Shown: positions 57,061-64,000 of the stretch, piece after piece
Numbering within the stretch: the stretch's first letter is position 1
Layout of the letters: every line of letters begins with the position of its first letter
NCBI GenBank assembly: GCA_963457665.1
Contig: OY735207.1
Coordinates: forward strand, 54,540,779-54,604,778
Reading direction: 5' to 3'
Source of the DNA: Thysanoteuthis rhombus
Taxonomy: Eukaryota > Mollusca > Cephalopoda > Oegopsida > Thysanoteuthidae
DNA length: 64,000 nucleotides
Position numbers and translations under genes: made by a program
The notes under the pieces: generated by a model
What the model saw: the letters and a program-made list of their open reading frames with translations, nothing else
What the model was told of the DNA's origin: nothing
Databases searched by the model: none

Positions 57061-58275
57061 ACTGTGTGTGTGTGTGTGTCTCACTCTCTACCACTCTCTG
57101 CGTGTGTGTGTGTCTGTCTCACTCTCTACCACTCTCTGCGTGTGTGTGTGTCTGTCTCACTCTCTACCACTCTCTGCGTGTGTGTGTGTGTCTGTTTCAC
57201 CCTCTACCACTCTCTGCGTGTGTGTGTGTCTGTCTCACTCTCTACCACTCTCTGCGTGTGTGTGTCTGTCTCACTCTCTACCACTCTCTGCGTGTGTGTG
57301 TCTGTCTCACTCTCTACCACTCTCTGCGTGTGTGTGTCTGTCTCACTCTCTACCACTCTCTGCGTGTGTGTGTCTGTCTCACTCTCTACCACTCTCTGCG
57401 TGTGTGTGTCTGTCTCACTCTGTACCACTCTCTGCGTGTGTGTGTCTGTCTCACTCTGTACCACTCTCTGCGTGTGTGTGTCTGTCTCACTCTCTACCAC
57501 TCTCTGCGTGTGTGTGTCTGTGTCTGTCTCACTCTGTACCACTTTCTGCGTGTGTGTGTGTCTCACTCTGTACCACTCTCTGCGTGTGTGTGTGTCTCAC
57601 TCTGTACCACTCTCTGCGTGTGTGTGTGTCTCACTCTCTACCACTCTCTGCGTGTGTGTGTCTGTGTCTGTCTCACTCTGTACCACTTTCTGCGTGTGTG
57701 TGTGTCTCACTCTCTACCACTCTCTGCGTGTGTGTGTGTCTCACTCTGTACCACTCTCTGCGTGTGTGTGTGTCTCACTCTGTACCACTCTCTGCGTGTG
57801 TGTGTCTGTCTCACTCTCTACCACTCTCTGCGTGTGTGTGTCTGTCTCACTCTCTACCACTCTCTGCGTGTGTGTGTGTCTGTGTCTGTCTCACTCTCTA
57901 CCACTCTCTGCGTGTGTGTGTCTGTGTCTGTCTCACTCTCTACCACTCTCTGCGTGTGTGTGTCTGTCTCACTCTCTACCACTCTCTGCGTGTGTGTGTC
58001 TGTCTCACTCTCTACCACTCTCTGCGTGTGTGTGTGTCTGTCTCACTCTCTACCACTCTCTGCGTGTGTGTGTCTGTCTCACTCTCTACCACTCTCTGCG
58101 TGTGTGTGTCTGTGTCTGTCTCACTCTCTACCACTCTCTGCGTGTGTGTGTGTCTGTGTCTGTCTCACTCTCTACCACTCTCTGCGTGTGTGTGTCTGTG
58201 TCTGTCTCACTCTCTACCACTCTCTGCGTGTGTGTGTCTGTGTCTGTCTCACTCTCTACCACTCTTTGAGCGTGA
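57061..58275. repeat. 36-bp minisatellite, block 4
   Basis: The unit TCTACCACTCTCTGCGTGTG then TGTGTCTGTCTCACTC is mostly 36 bp, with shorter and longer variants (TCTGTGTCTGTC insertions). The array ends at 58275 in a diverged CTTTGAGCGTGAGTGTC unit. GCGTGTGTGTGTG in each unit is alternating purine-pyrimidine (Z-DNA-prone). Confidence 0.94.
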
Positions 58276-58882
58276 GTGTCTCTCTTGTAATTTTTTTCTC
58301 TCTGTCTCTCTCTTCCATAAACCAACCATTTATCTGTAAGGCTGATTTTTATGCCTCTTTTATGCTACTTAAATTTCCCTCGCGGTCTCTTTCTTTCCTT
58401 TTTCCTTCGTTTCCCCGGGTTTTTTTTACAGGCTGATAATTTTTTTCGTCTTTTTACCATTTATTCCACTTAGGCATTGAATTCTTCAGTTCTTTTACTT
58501 TCTCTCTCACAAATACACACACACAAGCCGGGCTCAGTGGGAGGTCGAGAAAGTGACCTGGCTTTCTTTGGTAATGGCTATCTGACTATCACACACACAA
58601 AAAAAAAGCCCAACAAAACTTCGTCTGATGAGAGAGCTAGAAGAGAGCATAAATATTAAAAGGGAAGATAATGTTCGAGACGAAGAGGGACGCGTCAGTG
58701 GCGCCACCTGCATTCGAATCATATAAATTGATGAGGTCCCCTACACAGAAACTTTATTAGTTACTTTTGTAGTAAACCAATTGAAATTTCGAAGTAATAC
58801 AAATGTAAAACTAATATCAGTATCTTTTTATTCACTTTGAAAGTGTGGAAAGTAAGCATGTTGAGTAATAGATACATTAACC

Positions 58883-58914
<32 letters not shown>

Positions 58915-59224
58915 CAAGCAGGTTTTATTAAATACGACAGACAAGGACATTGAATACTATTTTTTGTGAATTTCTCTTGTTTAGATACTCTGGTCATTAT
59001 CAAGAACGTCAAATATAGATGTTTCAATTTTATGACTTTAATAAAGTTGTGGTATTTGATTCACATTTCAGCGTACGTCGTACAAAAAGAACGCGTTTGT
59101 AAATAGGGTGTTTTAGGTCAGGCGATAATTTTTTTGCAGACATTTCATCCAAATATGGGTTACTTTGTGCTGTGCATACTTTTTAAAAGCCTGCTTTAAG
59201 CCAAAAAAATAGCGTGAAAGATGA
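58276..59224. other. No gene; TA run
   Basis: The stretch 58440-58740 is moderately GC-rich with short frames on both strands but no recognisable protein. A TA run lies at 58889-58914. Confidence 0.4.
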
Positions 59225-59590
59225 ACAAAACAAAGACAAAAGTGATGTTCAATCATAAAATCCAGAAAAAGATCATCAGAATAGACAATGAAACCTTAGA
59301 GGAAGTTAGGAGATATATTCACCTAGATAAAGCTAGAAAAAGATCATGGCAATGAAATTAGTCGGAAAGCATTTGGTATAAATTGACATACTGAATGAAG
59401 GGATAACAGATGGAGCAAAAGACTAACTGATGTTCGCGGTACAGTAAATGCAGTGGGAAAAGACCAGACAGAAGATGGATAGCCGAGAGAGTTTGCCGGT
59501 AAGACATGGCAGTGATTCACGCAATCATGCTCGTCATAGGAAGAGATGGGAAAGGTCTTTATCCAGAAGTGGACTTATAAATGCTAATGA
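59225..59590 (+). pseudogene. LINE 3' fragment, RTE-like, broken
   Basis: The plus strand reads MNKTKTKVMFNHKIQKKIIR and then IDNETLEEVRRYIHL. This matches the thumb-proximal region of animal LINE reverse transcriptases (KTKVM.N... LEEV..Y.YLG). Frame-shifted continuations give SRKAFG, then RWSKRLTDV, then a Trp-rich tail ending QKWTYKC. Several stops and frameshifts are present, so it is dead. Another fragment of the same tail lies at 61345-61565. Confidence 0.7.
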
Positions 59591-59944
59591 TTAGGTATAC
59601 CCTGATTAGTGCAATTAATTCGTTCAACATTTTTCTGTGCTATTCAAAACCGCACTGTTCGAGGTCCTCTATGCTACATTAATTTGTACTAATATATGAT
59701 GTATATAAAACACACACACAAAAAAAAATCCCCAATGGTAACATTTAAGCGAAGAGGCTTGTCCTTGAATTGTACAACTTCTTGTTGAATTCATTACGAA
59801 TCGGATTTTAGCGCCCAACGACATTGTATGTTTATCTTGTCTAATGCTGTTTGACACTGGAAAGCGTTGCCAAAGAATAACATAAGAAGAGTATTTATAG
59901 AAAATCTTATTTATTTCTGAAACAGGTAGAATTTACAGTGTGAA

Positions 59945-60085
59945 GAAGCTAGCCCCACGCCCAAGATGGGTAAAGGGCTCGAACTGTTTTGCTATTTAGC
60001 CATAGCTGGATGGATTTATGCCTTTTCTAAGGGCATTAGTACGAATTGAGCGTGAGCAACCTTAGTCGTAACTTGAGCCGTCATG
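59945..60085. mobile_element. Family B SINE fragment
   Basis: GGATGGATTTATGCCTTTTC then TAAGGGCATTAGTACGAATT and GAGCGTGAGCAACC matches the SINE B junction at 16240-16290 and (reversed) 29280-29320. Confidence 0.5.
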
Positions 60086-60331
60086 TCATTCCGCACCTAC
60101 CCATCATATACGACGAAGACCATGTCATGTGAAGATGAGAGACCAATATAGAGAGGGGGGGCATGATAGTTGAATACTTCTACAAAGCGTGTGATAGGAG
60201 GGGACAATGCCGAGCGAGTCCTCTTCACTAAGAGAAAATGCACGCCCAAGTCCTTAAATGAACCGCTCTTTTTTTCTTTGTTCTGAGAGGGATTGTCATT
60301 ACATTGATTAGCTCGGATTGGTGTCTTCATC

Positions 60332-60633
60332 TTGGTTGTTATAGTTTCAGCCGTTGTACCTCCTACAGGTGTCTGTCGCAGTCGATAACTTTGCGGAAAC
60401 CAAACCTTTATTCAATCCACCGGAGTAGATTTTTCTCCTTCCACTATTCATGCTTTCTATTTGTTTGTCTGCTTCTTCCACAGTATGACTTTCCCGCACC
60501 ACCCGGCCCAGAGATCGAACTCCGTCCACCGGCTGGTTACTACATACGTTTAACCAACGTTTTTATCCACTCTATCACGTGTCCCTTAACTAAGAAGAAC
60601 AATCCGAATAAACATTGTGACTATAACACCCAA
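60332..60633. mobile_element. TIR element (family V), 302 bp, second copy
   Basis: The left end TTGGTTGTTATAGTTTCAGC and the right end GTGACTATAACACCCAA mirror the ends of the copy at 47680-47924. The interior CAGGTGTCTGTCGCAGTCGA and CCTTTATTCAATCCACCGG is shared. The right half carries about 60 bp not seen in the first copy. Frames open across it have no family match. Confidence 0.65.
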
Positions 60634-61300
60634 AGTGAAGACACTAGTTTGGAAAATCAGTGTAAAATGATGAATTGCTCTTGCATTATTCCCGTCGAAA
60701 TCCCTGCTCGTTCATCACAAAGGAAAACTGGACAACGATTATCACAAAGTATTTTTTAAGAACCTCTCCACGTGCATCGAGTAGTCCAAGCATCCCGCCT
60801 AAAAGATAAGTTGGTCTATACAATAAATGACTGTTGCTGATAATTTTCTAGCTGTTGAAAGAGTTTATTTGGTCAGTGGTAGTCAATTCGGAAAAGTTCG
60901 TCTGAAATACGAATCGTTGCTGCCAAGAAGTGTACGTTTCTATCATGCATGAATCAAGTTAACAATTCAGAAAAAAGAATCTTGAGATGGCTACAATGGA
61001 AAAAGCTCAATTTTACATCACTCTTGGACAAAAGCAAGGAAACTAAGGCCAAATATTAGGGAGGGTTTTTTGTCTTTTTTTATTTCATTATTATCATTAT
61101 AATTATTTTTAAAAATGAACAAGTCTTGACCGCTTCAAGATATCAGTGGTTAAATTACAGTATTTTGTGCACCGGAAACCATGAGTACATTCCTTGATAA
61201 GTTATATATAATGTACTGGATGTTGGATAGTCTATAGCCATACAGAAGAGTTGTAATACAACGAAACAGCTGCCTGTAGATGACACAACTTATCATTTTA
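60634..61300. other. Nothing recognised
   Basis: AT-rich sequence without arrays or recognisable proteins. Confidence 0.4.
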
Positions 61301-61302
61301 AT

Positions 61303-61303
<1 letters not shown>

Positions 61304-61348
<45 letters not shown>
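61304..61348. repeat. TA microsatellite
   Basis: Pure TA run of about 44 bp, followed directly by GGGGGGGCTGG and the LINE fragment at 61349. Confidence 0.95.
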
Positions 61349-61351
<3 letters not shown>

Positions 61352-61565
61352 GGGGCTGGACACTCAACACGATGTCATGACAACATATGGCAAAAAAGAC
61401 TAACCGATTGATGTCCATGTGACAGTACACATAGTACGGAAAAACCAGACCCAAGATGGAGAGGTGAGATAGAAAAGTTTGCTGGTAATACATAGCAAAT
61501 GTTTGCACGGCCATCATTGAAGGGAATTCGAAAGGCCCTTGTCCAGCACTGAACTTGTAATGGCT
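61349..61565 (+). pseudogene. LINE 3' tail fragment
   Basis: With frame changes it reads DNIWQKRLTD, PRWRGEIEKFAGNT and KGIRKALVQH. It parallels the tail of the 59225-59590 fragment (RLTDV, REFAGKTWQ, VFIQKWT), so both derive from one LINE family and sit 2 kb apart on the same strand. Broken by stops. Confidence 0.6.
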
Positions 61566-62584
61566 CACTATATATGGATAAATCCTCTCAATCAATTTCC
61601 ACATACCACATGTAAAGGGTGGCTGAACGGATATATTTTAAATTGTTTATTTCGAAACATGAATATTATGAGTTGGGAATTCTCTAAGTCATCGCAATTC
61701 AATTTTGTAAGAAACGAAGAACTTCAAGCTGAAACCACATCAGCATTTTTCTTTCTAAATTTCTGTATTGCATTTAAAATGACCCTAAAGTCCAAACAGT
61801 ATGGGTCAATAGGGCAAAGAATATTGTGCCACGCTAAACATTTCGCTGGATACGGGAAACATAATCCGGAAATTATTCGGTGCTAACTCGTAAAATCAGT
61901 TATTTTTTTGTGGTTTGTTCTTTGAAGGCTGTTCGGGGATAAGCCATAAAATTATCAAATTCGGGGTGGGCGAAATTGAATCGCCTACACATGAAACATA
62001 AACAAATTAATTTCAGAAAAATATTTATTTTAAAAGTTGAGAAGAAAAAAGGAAACGTGGGGAAAATTGCTGTATATTTTAATTGGAATTTAATCTTTTA
62101 AATTTTATTCTAACAGCTCATTTTATGATTATTTGTACGTTTTTGAATGATTTTTGGGGAAAAAAACATCAGGCTTGATGGGAAGTAATCCTATTCTAGA
62201 GTCATTGATGGAAACATTTTATGTTTCTTGAAGACATAAGAATCACATTTATATTAAGAGCTGTGTCTGTTGCCCTTATAATATTTGTTGCAGTCATCGG
62301 CCACTCTCCTATCCTATCCTCTTATTATCTTTTCTCTCCTCTCCAATTATTAGATAACCTAACTTTCTTCTCTTCCCACCCTCTTATTAAACAATTTATT
62401 TTTATTTCCACCCTCTCCCTGTCTTGTCTATCTGTCACGATCGTCGTGCCAGTAGCAGCCATCAACCGAACCTGTTCTTACACACTTATGATAATCGTCG
62501 ACAAAGAAACTAGTCATGCACTAGTATGTGAACAAAAACAATGAATTTCGATCATAAGATACATTGGTCAATCACCTCATCAAA
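61566..62584. other. No gene recognised
   Basis: The 115-codon frame near 61539-61886 and the 107-codon frame at 62221-62544 lack family resemblance and codon bias. The second is Leu/Ser/Phe-rich from CT-rich DNA. Confidence 0.35.
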
Positions 62585-62830
62585 CTCCAAAGCTGAAGTT
62601 GATAAAATTTTCCCACCGTAGCTAGAACAATCCTCATTAAAACTTGCTCAAATAAACCAATATGTAAAATTTACATTCCCCTAGCGTGATGTAAACTCAC
62701 AACTAACTCACTGTTTGAGTTCAATTGACAAGTTTTCAATATTAATGGAAATGTATTATGCATATACACATGGGCTTATTTCATTCTAATGATTGAGTAC
62801 ACTAATATAAGTACGTGTATTTATTATATA
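62585..62830 (-). mobile_element. tRNA-derived SINE, family A
   Basis: The body CCCACCGTAGCTAGAACAAT, ATGTAAAATTTACATTCCCC, a head region (about 62690-62735) and ATTAATGGAAATGTATTATG then CATATACACATGGGCTTATT match the reverse copies at 15160 and 18370. Confidence 0.6.
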
Positions 62831-63074
62831 ATAGTTCTGTTTTGTTCCTTTGAATCTTTTAGATTTCTCCTTATCCTCTGTAAAAATATAACTACCAATG
62901 GAAGTTGAACCAGTGATAAAGACTATGCTACCTCAAAACATGGTAGAAAACTTGGCCCTCAGCATCAAAATCACTCTTGAAAACAATCCGGCCATTTGTA
63001 TTTATTCCGATTAAGATCTAATAACTATTCGTAGAATTTTTTTTCTTTTTCGTAGAATTCTGCCCTCTCTGCCT

Positions 63075-63335
63075 TTTCTGTGGACCAAGGCGGATTGTGT
63101 ACGTTATTATCGGTTCGAGTCTGACTATCGAACAAACAACGCGTTTGTTTGAGTAAAATAGCAAGTTTTTTACGTTGAGAAATGTCAAAAAGAAGATAAC
63201 CGTCATGGTAACAAGAAGGGTTCCTTCTGTCCTCAGTAGACAATGAAACGACACTTCGGCTTGTGTCCTAGACTGGTCACATGTGAATCGGACGACCCGA
63301 CGAGAAATTCCTTTTTGGGCCTCGCTCATGTAGTT
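63075..63335 (+). mobile_element. tRNA-like SINE head
   Basis: GGTTCGAGTCT at 63112-63122 is a near-consensus RNA polymerase III box B. TGGACCAAGGCGG (63081-63093) sits at box A distance. The part downstream is not shared clearly with families A or B. It could be a tRNA pseudogene or a third SINE type. Confidence 0.4.
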
Positions 63336-63339
63336 CAAC

Positions 63340-63625
63340 AGAATGTGGGGTGATATACTTGGCATCAGCTCGGCTGCAGGAGCTGTCGGAAGTGAGTCAA
63401 AGTTGGCACCCAACTCCCTTAAGGAGACTCCACTCCCCAGTTTGGATTTAGCAGTGTCCGTCTCCTTGACTGGTTGCCAACAGAGCACAGTCTTCCCTGA
63501 TATTTGCCCACAGCTGGGGGCGAGAAGAGATGGATTCATGCTCTTCCAAAAGACATAAGAGCAACACGAACGCCAACTGTAACATCTATTCTCCTTACTG
63601 TTAACCGTTAGACTACGTGCACCTC
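63340..63625 (-). mobile_element. tRNA-derived SINE, family B
   Basis: Read on the minus strand, the head carries AGTCTAACGGTTAACAGTAA (from about 63617 down), then TTGGCGTTCGTGTTGC and the junction CTCTTATGTCTTTTGG. The body ends near GGTGATATACTTGGCATCAG then CTCGGCTGCAGGAGCTGTCG, which matches (reversed) GATGCCAGACACATCAC in the copy at 29229-29530. Confidence 0.6.
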
Positions 63626-63708
63626 CTCTTTATTACAAGGCTACAATTAAAAAAAAAACAAATGAATCAAAATGAATCGAATATTGTTGGCATTTTATCT
63701 ATAGAAGC

Positions 63709-63710
<2 letters not shown>

Positions 63711-63742
<32 letters not shown>
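63711..63742. repeat. CT microsatellite
   Basis: Pure CT run of about 32 bp. Confidence 0.95.
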
Positions 63743-63746
<4 letters not shown>

Positions 63747-63835
63747 ACGTTGATAAAAAATCTTTTTGGCAAGGACTGCATTTTCTAAATTCTGAATCTA
63801 TGCGGCGTGGTGTTAGGAGAAAAGGTAACTCATTG

Positions 63836-64000
63836 ACCATTGTGGCTGAGGTAGTTGTTTATTTATCACTTGCCCCATTGACCGAGGTTCGAGTCCAGTT
63901 ATGCCATGATTTCGAAGACTGATTTTCAAGGCAAGCAGTGACAATTCGATTGGGAAATTGATGCAGCACAATCTTCCTATCCCCTCTATATATGACCCAG
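63836..64000 (+). mobile_element. tRNA-like SINE head at window edge
   Basis: Box A-like TGGCTGAGGTAG (63842-63853) and a consensus box B GGTTCGAGTCC (63886-63896) lie 33 bp apart, the spacing in a tRNA gene. The acceptor-stem bases do not pair convincingly and the head is followed by TTATGCCATGATTTCGAAGA, so a SINE head is more likely than a working tRNA. The element runs off the window. Confidence 0.5.

Noticed and set aside
55936-58275. CRISPR-like array
   Set aside because: Repeats are contiguous without unique spacers, and the genome is eukaryotic.
55416-58436. Long plus-strand open frames (1006, 922, 597 codons) and minus-strand frames of 100-158 codons
   Set aside because: They lie over the minisatellite at 55630-58275, are open in three overlapping frames at once, and encode only Ser/Leu/Cys/Val/Thr repeats whose frame rotates with unit length.
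63842-63896. tRNA gene with box A and box B
   Set aside because: Acceptor and anticodon stems do not pair convincingly and no tRNA 3' end follows; a SINE head explains it better.

Overview
This window is animal nuclear DNA. It is AT-rich, has very low gene density and is crowded with short non-autonomous transposons, tRNA-derived SINEs, retrotransposon fragments and microsatellites. I see no operons, ribosome binding sites or other prokaryotic features. The forkhead gene groups with protostome FoxF. The repeat mix (SINEs with tRNA-like heads, repeats built on CGGCYGAAACGTTGTG, repeats beginning CCGTCAAAAATGACGG, long TA arrays) looks like a cephalopod mollusc, probably octopus-like. The assignment to an animal is firm. 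The assignment to cephalopods is an inference from repeat style.

Only two protein genes can be supported. (1) Positions 1971-3090 (+) are the first coding exon of a FoxF transcription factor, with a complete forkhead domain and the C-terminal YIKQQPLSP motif. The exon ends at a strong CAG|GTAAGT splice donor. Upstream lie a TATA box and initiator at canonical spacing, an E-box, a CCAAT hairpin in the presumed 5' leader, and a 60-codon upstream ORF whose stop overlaps the FoxF start. I did not find the terminal exon, so the intron may run through much or all of the remaining 61 kb. (2) Positions 31524-32366 (+) are a complete, intronless glucosamine-6-phosphate isomerase (GNPDA/NagB family) of 280 residues. 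Its catalytic residues are intact, but several otherwise conserved residues are changed, which suggests an expressed retrocopy. It may sit inside the FoxF intron on the same strand. A foldback repeat begins directly after its stop codon.

The rest is repeat landscape. 3.1-10.3 kb: hAT-type MITEs (two with degraded 8-bp target duplications), a foldback element between TA arrays, a 23/26-bp ATT-rich minisatellite and a LINE remnant. 12.4-20.3 kb: SINE family A, more hAT MITEs, and a widely dispersed CTGTCTGTCC-type repeat. 20.9-50.4 kb: long TA arrays, the CCGTCA...TGACGG element family (T), a 91-nt miRNA-precursor-like hairpin, and a MITE inserted in a 37-bp tandem repeat. 53.4-54.7 kb: a 1.3-kb almost pure pyrimidine tract. 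55.6-58.3 kb: a 2.7-kb minisatellite whose unit changes stepwise (24, 33, 26, 36 bp) and which leaves three overlapping frames open by composition alone. 58.9-64 kb: LINE 3' fragments, a TIR element matching one at 47.7 kb, and several SINEs.

No multi-gene pathway is encoded here. The points of most interest are the altered intronless GNPDA, the FoxF leader arrangement, the 91-nt hairpin and the two large structured satellite tracts.
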